Made by a program: the position numbers and the translations under genes
Shown: in pieces, positions 27,939-36,290 of the stretch
Position numbering within the stretch: the first letter of the stretch is position 1
Layout of the letters: each line of letters opens with the position of its first letter
NCBI GenBank assembly: GCA_013202845.1
Contig: JABMPT010000012.1
Coordinates: forward strand, 1 to 64,000
DNA length: 64,000 bases
Direction of reading: 5' to 3'
Source of the DNA: Candidatus Woesearchaeota archaeon
Lineage (GTDB): Archaea; Nanobdellota; Nanobdellia; Woesearchaeales; GCA-2686295
The notes under the pieces: generated by a model
The model's input: only the letters and a program-made list of their open reading frames with translations
Database searches by the model: none
What the model was told of the DNA's origin: nothing

Positions 27939-29342
27939 TTAGTCAATTTTTCTCACCACTCCTTTGTCAGCGTCAACTTCAACGAATTCGCCATCCCTTA
28001 AAACTCTAGTAGCTATCTTTGTTCCAACAATGCATGGAATCCCCAGTTCTCTAGAGACGATTGCTGCATGGCAAGTTACGCCTCCCTCATCAGTCACTAT
28101 GGCTGCTGCTTTTCTCATAGCGACTATGTAATCCGGTGAGGTCATGGCTGTAACCAGTATATTTCCTTCTTTGAATGAGTCGAAGTGTCTGGCTCCTGAT
28201 AATAATCTTACTTGACCTTTCACTTTTCCTTTACTAACCACTAATCCTTTGATATCTTTTATATCTTTACTAACCTCGATGTGTACATATGGTTCTAGTA
28301 TTTCATTTGCTTTTTTACCGAAGAAGTAGACGCACTTGTTCTCTTTTTCTTTATAGTATGACAGGTATCCTTTCTTCCTTTCTTCAGCATCTACTTTTAT
28401 TTTATTTTCTGCTAAAGCCAAAATGTCTCTTCTTGCATACCAGAGCAGGTCTTTAAGTTTGATATTGTTCCTTCTTCCAAGCTCTTTAGCAAATAATGTT
28501 AAAGCATGTAGTGCTATGAAGATGTATTTCTTTCTGTAATCCTGCCACCAGATACTGAATGAAAGTTTAGAGGCAAGTTTTTCAACCTCTTTACTAAGAT
28601 TATACTTCTTTATGACCTCTTGTTTTTTCTTCTTGACTCTTGATTTAAAAGTTTCAGTCTCTTCAATCTTCTTCTTGGCTTCTTCTGCACTTATCTGATC
28701 TCTTTCTTTCTTGAATTCTCCAACAGTCTTTACTCTCACGCCTCCATATCCATTGCCTATCCAGAAATACTTCTTTTGATGCTCTTCTAATGACTCGGTT
28801 TTTAACAACTCCATTTCTTCAACCTGATAAAATGACAAATCTTCAGGCGCAGACAATGCTTCGAATATCTCTATGAATTCTTCAGAGTCAAAGTTCTTTA
28901 TGCCTTCTTTCAATAAACGCTCTCCGCCCCAATTTGATAGTTCAGGTATGAAACCATAAGTCCAGAAATTATCATATTGTACGTGGAAGTATTCTATAGC
29001 TTTTAATAACTCTTTATCACTCATTCGTTTTAATTTTTCTTTATCTAATGAATAAACATATCTAACCATTTTGTCTACAAATCCAAGCCATAGCTTGTAA
29101 TACTTCTCCCTTGTTTTATCTGGTTCTATGAATGATTTGAATATATTCTCACCCCGGTCGTACAAATCCTTGTTATCAACAACTATGAGAACCTTTCCAT
29201 CTTTCATATGAGTCAGTGCATCACACCAAGAATACTTCAGTAGGTTTTGGAATGAAATCATCTGCTCCATAAAGTGATCTATGTATAATGGGTAACCATC
29301 GATTGGCCCCCACTTCCAGAGTTTTCTTTTTGGGTTGATCAT
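27939..29342 (-). CDS. Phosphohistidine swivel-domain protein without ATP-grasp (first gene of operon A)
   Basis: 467 aa. It has YFWIGNGYGGVRVKTVGE near 193, SIWWQDYRKKYIFIALHAL near 265, and a mobile domain with MTSPDYIVAMRKAAAIV and [18 protein letters not shown] (His near 425). It is the promoter-proximal member of the seven-gene right-hand operon. The start codon overlaps the TGA of a relic swivel C terminus (29339-29389), the same ATGA arrangement used between living members. Confidence 0.92.
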   Translation of the reverse strand: MINPKRKLWKWGPIDGYPLYIDHFMEQMISFQNLLKYSWCDALTHMKDGKVLIVVDNKDLYDRGENIFKSFIEPDKTREKYYKLWLGFVDKMVRYVYSLDKEKLKRMSDKELLKAIEYFHVQYDNFWTYGFIPELSNWGGERLLKEGIKNFDSEEFIEIFEALSAPEDLSFYQVEEMELLKTESLEEHQKKYFWIGNGYGGVRVKTVGEFKKERDQISAEEAKKKIEETETFKSRVKKKKQEVIKKYNLSKEVEKLASKLSFSIWWQDYRKKYIFIALHALTLFAKELGRRNNIKLKDLLWYARRDILALAENKIKVDAEERKKGYLSYYKEKENKCVYFFGKKANEILEPYVHIEVSKDIKDIKGLVVSKGKVKGQVRLLSGARHFDSFKEGNILVTAMTSPDYIVAMRKAAAIVTDEGGVTCHAAIVSRELGIPCIVGTKIATRVLRDGEFVEVDADKGVVRKID

Positions 29343-29389
29343 TTTAGTTTTTTAATAATCCATTTAGAATTTGTGTATAGAACTATATT
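29339..29389 (-). pseudogene. Relic tail of a further swivel-array gene
   Basis: Just upstream of the first operon-A gene, the minus strand reads KIVLYTNSKWIIKKLK then TGA, with the TGA overlapping the next ATG. Aligned with the living ending [16 protein letters not shown], eight of 16 positions match (V at 3, N at 8 in shifted register, K, I, KKLK) and the stop/start coupling is the same. It is best explained as the eroded end of a deleted member, over which a promoter now sits. Confidence 0.5.
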
Positions 29390-29394
29390 TAAAA
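29383..29394 (-). promoter_or_regulatory. TATA box for operon A
   Basis: On the minus strand the sequence TTTTAAATATAG stands about 45 bases upstream of the start at 29342, the right order of distance for an archaeal TATA box with a short leader. It overlaps the last codons of the relic described at 29339-29389 and lies just before the stop of the nuclease gene. Confidence 0.45.
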
Positions 29395-29397
29395 AAC

Positions 29398-30189
29398 TTA
29401 CCTATGGAAGCATTGTTCGAAGTAATCACATTGTCCTGTACTCCATTTGCACAAAGGACTTTGCTTTTTTGAGTAATCTTCTTTCTTCTTACTTGTTGTC
29501 TTTGTATGGATATAAGAAACTTCTCTTTTTGCATCTTCAACAAGTTTGTCATCAACAGGAACTAGAAGTTCAGAATGTTTCAAGAAATCAATTCCAACAA
29601 TATCTGGTTTGACACCCTTAACCTCTTCATACATCAAAGCATAAATGCCAAGCTGCAATCTATATTCTCTAGTTAATTCATTCTTCTTGCTTGTTTTGTA
29701 ATCTAATATTATAACATTGCCGTTGTTCTCAAACAATGCATCAATAAAACCTCTAACCTGGAACTTTTCAGATTTGAATTTGACTTCTCTGTTTGGTGTT
29801 AAGTGTTTAATAGCTTGATTAAAAGTTAAACCATTATTGTTTTGAGCTCTTAACTTTTTTTTAAAACGATTAAACCAGTTCTTTAACATACATTTACTTT
29901 CATCATAGTAGAATTTTAACTTTCTATCGCCCAATCCTATCTCTGATAGTTCTGTATTGTTCTCAGCCCACTTCTTTTCTAATAGCCAAAACAAATGCAA
30001 ACGAAGAGAATCTTCAGAATCAATCTTCTTATCAATATCAAAGAAATCCTCAAGAACAGAATGTACAATATTCCCCCTAATCAAATGAATGCTTGGTAAA
30101 CTAGGCAATTCTTCTATATAATGATAATAATACTTTCTAGGGCACTGTTTATAGGTATTAATACTGCTAGGGCTCTCTACTCTAACCAT
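29398..30189 (-). CDS. RecB/Cas4-like PD-(D/E)XK nuclease
   Basis: 263 aa. SPSSINTYKQCPRKYYYHY at the N terminus, RGNIVHSVLEDFF (motif with His), RGFIDALFENNGNVIILDYKTSK (the D...D-x-K core) and a YRLQLGIYALMY helix are typical of the RecB/AddB/Cas4 PD-(D/E)XK family. Cys at about residue 18 together with C-terminal CKWSTGQCDYFEQC could hold an Fe-S cluster, as in Cas4 and AddB nucleases. It lies 3 bases downstream of ileS, so probably on the same transcript. No CRISPR array or cas1/cas2 is nearby, so a general DNA repair role is more likely than CRISPR adaptation. Confidence 0.85.
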   Translation of the reverse strand: MVRVESPSSINTYKQCPRKYYYHYIEELPSLPSIHLIRGNIVHSVLEDFFDIDKKIDSEDSLRLHLFWLLEKKWAENNTELSEIGLGDRKLKFYYDESKCMLKNWFNRFKKKLRAQNNNGLTFNQAIKHLTPNREVKFKSEKFQVRGFIDALFENNGNVIILDYKTSKKNELTREYRLQLGIYALMYEEVKGVKPDIVGIDFLKHSELLVPVDDKLVEDAKREVSYIHTKTTSKKKEDYSKKQSPLCKWSTGQCDYFEQCFHR

Positions 30190-30192
30190 TTT

Positions 30193-33100
30193 CTATAATT
30201 TGTCAAGCAATATGTGAAACTCTTTGCCTTTAATCTTCTCTTTTGAAGAAAAAGTAAACTTCTCATTTGTCTCATGAGTCACATCAATAGTTTTAGCTCC
30301 AACTTTTCTCTTTATATCACTCGAATATTTTGAAATCCATTTCTCTTTTGTCTCTATGACCAATTCTATCTGGTCCTGCTTGTCCAGATTTGCTCTCTTC
30401 CTCAAATTCTGGGTTCTCCTGATTATCTCTCTTACAAATCCTTCCTTTTCCAAGTCTTTAGAAACTTTGGTGTTCAGGAAAACAGCTGTTTTAACAAATT
30501 CTGACATCTTGTAATCATTAGGAATTTTCTTTTTCACTTCCAGATCATCCTTTGTAACCACAAACACTCCTAGTTTTGTCTTGTCAATATTTTTGACTAT
30601 CTTTGAAGTGTTTTTTTTGATCAATTCAACAACTTTGGTTGTTTTGTTACCGAATTTTTTCCCTAATGCTGAATAATTTGGCTTTATCTCATACTCAAGC
30701 TTTACTTTCTTGAAAACTATTTTCTTAACATTGACCTGTGCTTTGATAAGTGAATTCATTTTTTTAACTGCTTTTTTCACAGCGTCGTTGCTAGTGTCTA
30801 CAACCAATTCTTTCAATGGCCATCTTACGCCAATGCCTGCCTGGTCCCTGCATGACAATGCAGCTCCGATGACTCTTTCAGATGCTTCAAAGGTTTGTTC
30901 CAAGCTCTTTTTAATTAATTTCTTATCATGTTTTGGCCAATTAACTAGATGAAGGCTTTCCTCTTTTAGATTGAACTCTTTTTTCAGGTTCTGATAAATC
31001 TTCTCTGTTATGAAAGGAGCTGTAGGTGCAAGCATCACTAATGATTTCAGATAGACTTCAAACACAACATCAAGAACATTCTTTCTTTCCTGATCTGAGC
31101 CAAAGCCTGATTTCTCTCTTACAAACTGTATGTAATTCCTTGACAATTCCAGCAACAACTCTTCAACTGTTACAGGAGCTTCGTTGATCAAGTATTTGTC
31201 AAACTGCTCAGTGGTTTTCTTTATCGTGCTATGTAGCTTTGAAATTATGAATTTGTCTTCCAAACCTAGTTTTTTATAATTTGGAGTTCCAGGTTTCTTA
31301 CCAAGGCTTTTTGCCATGTCCATCAATAAATGCTGCAAGTTCCAGAAAACAAACAAATTGCGATGCTTGACTTCAGTATCATCAAAATTATAGTTCATAT
31401 CCAATCCTGGCTTTGAAGCGGATATTGTGTAATATCTCAGTGTGTCTACTCCATACTTATTAATTACTTCATATGGTGATATGACATTTCCAAGACTCTT
31501 GCTCATCTTCCTGCCTTGAGTATCCTGTACAAAACCATGCATGAAAACAGATTTGAAAGAATGATTCTCCATAGCTATCATGCTAGCAACAAGAAGTAGA
31601 TTGAACCAACCCCTTATTTGGTCCTTTCCTTCAAGTATGAAATCTGCTGGATACAATTTCTTGAACAAATCTTTCTTTGATGGGAAGTCCAGACAATTCC
31701 ATGAAGTTGTTCCTGCATCTATCCATACATCAAGAACATCTGGAATTCTTTTCTTTTCTCCTCCGCATTTGCACTTCCACTTCATCTCGTCAATCCATGG
31801 AATGTGTAAATCCTTAGGAGTTTTCTTTGCTTTTTTCTTTAATTCAGAGACAGATTCAATTACTTCGTAATCATCACATTTATCACATTGCCATATAGGA
31901 ACAGGCGTTCCCCAGTACATCTGCCTTGTAATCCCATTATCCCTTAGATTCTCAAGCCATGATGAAAAAGCGTTATAAGCTGCGTTTGGAACCCAGTAAG
32001 TCTTCTTATGTAACTGCAACATTTTCTTCTTCAGATCCTCGACTTTGAAGAACCATTGCTTTGTAGTTCGGAAAATAACAGGGTTCTTGCATCTCCAGCA
32101 ATGAGCATAGTCATGCTCCACCTTTGTAACTGCCAGTATGCTTCCAGAATCCTTCAGCTCCTTAATGAACTTCTTGTCCTCAACCCTTGCCTTCCAACCA
32201 GTGAACTTACCCATCTCTTTTGGAAACTCTCCTTTTCTGCTCAGATTGTTGAATGGTGGTATCTTTTCCTTTCTACCGACTTCGTAATCTTCAGGTCCGC
32301 ATCCAGGAGCGCAATGAACAAGTCCAGAACCAGCGCTTACATCAACATATTCCTTAGACATGACAACTGTGTGGACTTTTGGATGTTTTTTCTTCAACTC
32401 TTTGTATATTGGCAGATCCTTTTCCATTGGATGCTCGTATTCCAATCCTTTGAGTTTTGAACCTTTGAAAGTCTCTATTATCTTGAAACTCTTGCCACAA
32501 ACAGCACTTATCAACACATTTGCAAGCAATTTGGCGACTATCCAGACTTCTCCATCAACCTTTGCTTTGACATATTCCAACTCCGGATTCACCATCACAG
32601 CAAGATTGTATGGTATTGTCCAAGGTGTTGTAGTCCAAATGATTAAATGTTCTTTCTTTGTCTTCTTGAGCTTGAATTTCATGAATATGGAATCATCCTT
32701 GACCAATTCATACTCCAGCTCATGCTTTGCCAGAGAAGTTGTGCAGTCATAGCACCAATGCATGACCTTTTCACCCTTGTACAATCTCTTCTTTTTCTCT
32801 GCCTGTTTGACAAGCCACCACTCACCTTCTATGAATTCTTTAGTTAATGGATAATAAGCGTTCTTGAAATCCATCCACACACCCATCTTTTCAAAGTCAT
32901 CAGTCATTGAGTGCATGTTTTTAACAGCGAAATCTTTGCAGTAGTTAACGAATTTTGCAACCCCATATTTCTTTATCTCGTCTAAATGTTTCAAGCCAAG
33001 TTTTGCTCTGACTTTCAATGATATTGGGAATCCATGCATGTCATAACCTGCTCTATCCCAGACATCGAAGCCAGCCATTCGCTTGTATCTCAGAACTACA

Positions 33101-33294
33101 TCTTTCAAAGCCTTGTTCCAGGCAGTACCTATGTGAACACTTCCAGAAGTATACGGAGGTCCATCTAGGAAGTAGAAGCTCTTTTTTCCCTTGTTTTTCT
33201 TCTTTGCTTTGTCATATATCTTGTTCTTGTCCCAGAGCTTCTTTATCTCTTTTTCAACAATCCTGAAATCATAGCTTTCCTTCATTTTAATCAT
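30193..33294 (-). CDS. ileS: Isoleucyl-tRNA synthetase
   Basis: 1033 aa, normal length for the cytosolic enzyme. Class I landmarks are HIGTAWNKALKDVV (HIGH motif) near residue 57, a CP1 editing domain containing IIWTTTPWTIPYN near 225, WIDAGTTSWNC, and KMSKSLGNVISPYE (KMSKS) near 597. A long C-terminal anticodon-binding region follows. Zinc-binding Cys pairs are visible (CDKCDDYE, CKCGG). Two close starts exist (ATG at 33294 or 33285). A TATA-like TTAATATAAACTA about 25 bases upstream suggests a very short leader, so both are possible. It charges tRNA-Ile with isoleucine. Confidence 0.97.
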   Translation of the reverse strand: MIKMKESYDFRIVEKEIKKLWDKNKIYDKAKKKNKGKKSFYFLDGPPYTSGSVHIGTAWNKALKDVVLRYKRMAGFDVWDRAGYDMHGFPISLKVRAKLGLKHLDEIKKYGVAKFVNYCKDFAVKNMHSMTDDFEKMGVWMDFKNAYYPLTKEFIEGEWWLVKQAEKKKRLYKGEKVMHWCYDCTTSLAKHELEYELVKDDSIFMKFKLKKTKKEHLIIWTTTPWTIPYNLAVMVNPELEYVKAKVDGEVWIVAKLLANVLISAVCGKSFKIIETFKGSKLKGLEYEHPMEKDLPIYKELKKKHPKVHTVVMSKEYVDVSAGSGLVHCAPGCGPEDYEVGRKEKIPPFNNLSRKGEFPKEMGKFTGWKARVEDKKFIKELKDSGSILAVTKVEHDYAHCWRCKNPVIFRTTKQWFFKVEDLKKKMLQLHKKTYWVPNAAYNAFSSWLENLRDNGITRQMYWGTPVPIWQCDKCDDYEVIESVSELKKKAKKTPKDLHIPWIDEMKWKCKCGGEKKRIPDVLDVWIDAGTTSWNCLDFPSKKDLFKKLYPADFILEGKDQIRGWFNLLLVASMIAMENHSFKSVFMHGFVQDTQGRKMSKSLGNVISPYEVINKYGVDTLRYYTISASKPGLDMNYNFDDTEVKHRNLFVFWNLQHLLMDMAKSLGKKPGTPNYKKLGLEDKFIISKLHSTIKKTTEQFDKYLINEAPVTVEELLLELSRNYIQFVREKSGFGSDQERKNVLDVVFEVYLKSLVMLAPTAPFITEKIYQNLKKEFNLKEESLHLVNWPKHDKKLIKKSLEQTFEASERVIGAALSCRDQAGIGVRWPLKELVVDTSNDAVKKAVKKMNSLIKAQVNVKKIVFKKVKLEYEIKPNYSALGKKFGNKTTKVVELIKKNTSKIVKNIDKTKLGVFVVTKDDLEVKKKIPNDYKMSEFVKTAVFLNTKVSKDLEKEGFVREIIRRTQNLRKRANLDKQDQIELVIETKEKWISKYSSDIKRKVGAKTIDVTHETNEKFTFSSKEKIKGKEFHILLDKL

Positions 33295-33445
33295 TGAACA
33301 TCGTTAGTTTATATTAATTTCTATGTTGCAACCCTCATTTCTAGCCAGATATGACTAGAGCTCTAACTAATAATAATCATAGAAATTATGTTGATGAAGA
33401 TGTTTTTCATCATGAAGAAAAGATTTCTGATGATGTATATAAAGT

Positions 33446-33940
33446 TTACTGAAATAAATTAAGATAGTTTTTAGTTTTTTTAAGAAATTTTTTGGGATTC
33501 TTTTCTAACTCTTCTTTTATCTCTTCTTTAGAAAACCATTTCACTTCAGCAACTTCCTCTTCTTGTACTTTGAAATTAGTTATTGGAATATCAAGAACAC
33601 ATTCAAACCATTGTGTAAAATGCTTGTATTTTCCTTCATTTTTAGTTTTAGGGCCTTTCTTTATAGTTATATTTTTTAAACCTAATTCCTCTTCAGCTTC
33701 TTTGATTATATTTTGCTCATAGGCTTCCCCTTCTTCAACAGTTCCTGCAACAGCAGGGCCCCATCTTCCTGGACTATGTATTTTTGTATACGCTCTTCTT
33801 GCTAATAATATTTCACCTTTAGAATTAGTTATCCATAGTGCTGAAACCCTGTAAGTCAAGTTTTTTTTGTCAACCGTTTCTCTGTATTCAGAACCGACAA
33901 CATTATCCTCGTCATCTACAACTATAATTTTTCCTTTCAT
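33446..33940 (-). CDS. Nudix hydrolase (IPP-isomerase-like subgroup)
   Basis: 164 aa, one Nudix domain. The Nudix box is GTVEEGEAYEQNIIKEAEEE (residues about 66-85), matching G-x5-E-x7-[RK]EUxEE. The N-terminal DDEDNVVGSEYRETVDKKNL and WITNSKGEILLARRAYTK stretches resemble the YfcD/isopentenyl-diphosphate-isomerase branch, but the catalytic Cys of true IPP isomerases is not evident. It probably hydrolyses a nucleotide-linked or diphosphate metabolite, substrate unknown. Single gene with its own short promoter. Confidence 0.88.
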   Translation of the reverse strand: MKGKIIVVDDEDNVVGSEYRETVDKKNLTYRVSALWITNSKGEILLARRAYTKIHSPGRWGPAVAGTVEEGEAYEQNIIKEAEEELGLKNITIKKGPKTKNEGKYKHFTQWFECVLDIPITNFKVQEEEVAEVKWFSKEEIKEELEKNPKKFLKKTKNYLNLFQ

Positions 33941-34017
33941 AATGATTTGTCTTTATTTGATTCTTTTATATTTTACTAATCGCAAACTATATAAAAAACT
34001 ACTTTATCAACAAATAC

Positions 34018-34716
34018 ATGAAAAAGGCTGCTATCTGTGTTAAAGACAGTAAGAAACTTTCTGAAATGAAAAATATTCTAAAAAACAAGGGTTTGACCTA
34101 TGTTACAAATAATCCTGACTTTGTAATCTCTTTAGGAGGGGATGGGACATTCTTGTACTCTGAACAGCTATATCCAGACGTACCAAAACTCTTAATCAGG
34201 GATAGCAAGATATGCAAGAAATGCGTTGGTGACAACAGGGAAACAATCCTTGATTTCATAAAGATGAATGCTTATGACATTAAAGAAGAGATGAAACTTG
34301 AAACTAGTTTCGGAAAAAACAAATTAGTAGCTGTCAATGATGTGATAGTGAGAAATAAGAATCTTAATCAGGCAATAAGATTAGAGATTCATATCGATGG
34401 TGAGAGAAAACATGCTGAACTGATAGGTGACGGATTGGTTGTTTCAACACCTTTTGGCTCTACAGCTTATTTCAATTCCATAACAAGAGAAACTTTTGAC
34501 AGAGGTATTGGTGTTGCTTTCAACAATCCTGTCGAGGAACATGGTCATGTTATTTTAAATGAGAATCAAGTGTTGAAAGTGAAGCTTTTAAGAGGAGATG
34601 CAGACATCGCTGCTGATAACAACCCAAAGATTTATAATCTAAAAGAAGGCAATAGTATTACTATAAGGAAATCCAATAATAAGACCAGAATAATAACAAT
34701 TGAGGGATTTGAATGA
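34018..34716 (+). CDS. nadK: NAD kinase
   Basis: 232 aa. The hallmark SLGGDGTFLYS sits near residue 41, GDGLVVSTPFGSTAYFNSI near 143, and a C-terminal beta-sandwich-type region follows. It phosphorylates NAD to NADP. The protein is at the short end for the family, as often in small-genome archaea. The TATA (AACTATATAAAAAAC) lies about 30 bases upstream of the ATG, so the mRNA is probably leaderless. The stop overlaps the start of the next small gene as ATGATG. Confidence 0.93.
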   Translation: MKKAAICVKDSKKLSEMKNILKNKGLTYVTNNPDFVISLGGDGTFLYSEQLYPDVPKLLIRDSKICKKCVGDNRETILDFIKMNAYDIKEEMKLETSFGKNKLVAVNDVIVRNKNLNQAIRLEIHIDGERKHAELIGDGLVVSTPFGSTAYFNSITRETFDRGIGVAFNNPVEEHGHVILNENQVLKVKLLRGDADIAADNNPKIYNLKEGNSITIRKSNNKTRIITIEGFE

Positions 34717-35087
34717 TGTTCACTATCAAAAAAGGCTGCCCGATGTGCGGCAATGATGTGAAAGGAAGCAAGGAGAAGAAGTTCTACTGCAAGAATTGCA
34801 ATTTCTTATATGAATACGGCCATTTGAACAAGGGAAAGATTATGAAGCATGAAGCAGAGAAAGTCAAGGAGCTAAAGATAGAAAGAGAGCCTGGTTATCT
34901 ATACTTCATTGACAAACAAGGAGATGTTTCCAGAGTAAAAAGAGCCAAGAGCAAAGCTGACAAGGGAAAGAAAAAGCATGAGAAAGTGCTGAAAGTAGGT
35001 TTGGAAAAAGAAAGAGCATACCTTTACTTTATCGATACTGATGGTGGAGTCTCAAGAACCAAGATGAAAAGAGGGAAAAAGTCCTGA
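34713..35087 (+). CDS. Zinc-ribbon protein with two YLYFIDxxGxVSR repeats
   Basis: 124 aa. It begins with a four-Cys zinc ribbon (CPMCG...FYCKNCNFLYEYG), then carries two copies of a basic module, GYLYFIDKQGDVSRVKRAK near 62 and AYLYFIDTDGGVSRTKMKRG near 104, separated by a Lys-rich spacer. The high positive charge and ribbon suggest nucleic-acid or ribosome binding. It is translationally coupled to nadK and to the membrane protein downstream (stop and start share bases around 35087). I do not recognise a characterised family. Confidence 0.75.
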   Translation: MMFTIKKGCPMCGNDVKGSKEKKFYCKNCNFLYEYGHLNKGKIMKHEAEKVKELKIEREPGYLYFIDKQGDVSRVKRAKSKADKGKKKHEKVLKVGLEKERAYLYFIDTDGGVSRTKMKRGKKS

Positions 35088-35275
35088 TGATAATAAGCAA
35101 GAAAACGTTTTTTCTGATACTTGGGATAACCTTGATAGTTATAGGTGTTGTAGGTATATTTCTGCCAATACTTCAGGGGTTATTGATTATTTTCGCTGGG
35201 CTTTTCCTGATAGGAGAACATAAGAATATAAAAATTGTAGATGATATTAAATCTTATATAAAAAAGCTAAGATAG
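35087..35275 (+). CDS. Small membrane protein (PGPGW-like, two helices)
   Basis: 62 aa. Two hydrophobic segments, FFLILGITLIVIGVVGIFLP and GLLIIFAGLFLIGEH, are joined by a short ILQ turn and followed by a charged tail. The pattern LGxxLxxxGxxGxxLPxLxGxLLIxxGLFLI is that of small DUF454/PGPGW-type membrane proteins. Function unknown. It overlaps the zinc-ribbon gene by one base, so it is in the nadK operon. Confidence 0.7.
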   Translation: MIISKKTFFLILGITLIVIGVVGIFLPILQGLLIIFAGLFLIGEHKNIKIVDDIKSYIKKLR

Positions 35276-35332
35276 TGTTTTTAGAAAATAATATTAACTA
35301 GTTCTACCTACTATCTCTTCACAGGGATAATT

Positions 35333-36280
35333 ATGAGGAGACTGGTTGGCTTACTAGGACTACTTTTTGCTTTGAATAGTGGTTTTTCATATGCTAGTAG
35401 TCTGAAGAAAGAAAATGGATTTCTTGAATTCTATTTCTTAGACGTTGGAAACGCAGATGCTACTATAATAAAAACACCTGACGATGATTATATCCTTATA
35501 GATGGAGGATTCTCATGGAGTTATCCTGAAATCAGTCAAAAGTTGGATGAACTTGGTTGCGACACTCTTGATGCAGTAATTGCAAGTCATCCTCATGGAG
35601 ATCATATAGGAGGTTTGCCACAAATAATAGATGAATACAATCCAAGACTGATAATTGACAATGGCCAAAAGTCAAAGAGTTTTAGTTACTATAAATATAA
35701 CAAAATAGCTAAGAAGAATAACAGGATTTCTATGACGAATGATACAACCATGTATGTTGGAGAGTATGTTGAACTTAATATTTTTGTTCCATATGGAGAA
35801 GGGTTAAATAAGAAGGCGAATGATAACTCTCTGGTTGTTGTAGTAAACTATTTAGAGTTCTCTGCATGGTTTTCAGGTGATCTTCAGATACAAGGACAAG
35901 AGTCTATTTTTGATTTAGGAAAATTCCAGGATGTTGACCTTTTGAAACCAGGTCATCATGGTCATAGAAACGGGACTAATAGTGAGACTTTAGAGTATCT
36001 CAAGCCAGAAGTAGCTATTATGCATACAAAGAAAGAAAAACCTAAATCTTCACCTCACGATGAAGTTTTAGACTTGTTTTCAGAATACGGAGTTGAAGTT
36101 TATAGAACAGATATCCATGGTACTATCAGTTTGGTAACAGATGGTAGTCTTTACTATGTCGAATCTAATAAGAAGGCTCTCATAGCACAGGTTCCGCGAG
36201 ACTTAACCAGACTTTACTTAAAGTTTAGTTTTAATGTCAAAGAAAACATTTATAAAAGTAATTTTTTTTTGAATAATTGA
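35333..36280 (+). CDS. Secreted metallo-beta-lactamase-fold hydrolase (ComEC C-terminal type)
   Basis: 315 aa. A signal peptide (RRLVGLLGLLFALNSGFSYA) is followed by an MBL domain: FLDVGNADATIIKTP, DGGFSW, the metal motif SHPHGDHIGG near 89, FSGDLQIQGQ near 178 and LKPGHHGHRNG near 202. This arrangement matches the competence-type ComEC/Rec2 MBL domain, which in other organisms often stands alone, so it is probably an extracytoplasmic nuclease or phosphodiesterase. No ComEC channel is encoded here. Its stop merges into the ribosome site of the thioredoxin gene. Confidence 0.87.
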   Translation: MRRLVGLLGLLFALNSGFSYASSLKKENGFLEFYFLDVGNADATIIKTPDDDYILIDGGFSWSYPEISQKLDELGCDTLDAVIASHPHGDHIGGLPQIIDEYNPRLIIDNGQKSKSFSYYKYNKIAKKNNRISMTNDTTMYVGEYVELNIFVPYGEGLNKKANDNSLVVVVNYLEFSAWFSGDLQIQGQESIFDLGKFQDVDLLKPGHHGHRNGTNSETLEYLKPEVAIMHTKKEKPKSSPHDEVLDLFSEYGVEVYRTDIHGTISLVTDGSLYYVESNKKALIAQVPRDLTRLYLKFSFNVKENIYKSNFFLNN

Positions 36281-36290
36281 GGTGTTTTAA

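Noticed and set aside
1-29342. Array read as PEP synthase or pyruvate phosphate dikinase genes broken by frameshifts
   Set aside because: No ATP-grasp or PEP-binding barrel sequence is present in any frame between them. Every member has a complete, similar layout with clean coupling, so they are intact proteins of another type.
29398-30189. Cas4 of a CRISPR system
   Set aside because: The nuclease has Cas4/RecB-like motifs, but there are no CRISPR repeats, cas1 or cas2 in the window. Linkage to ileS suggests general DNA repair.
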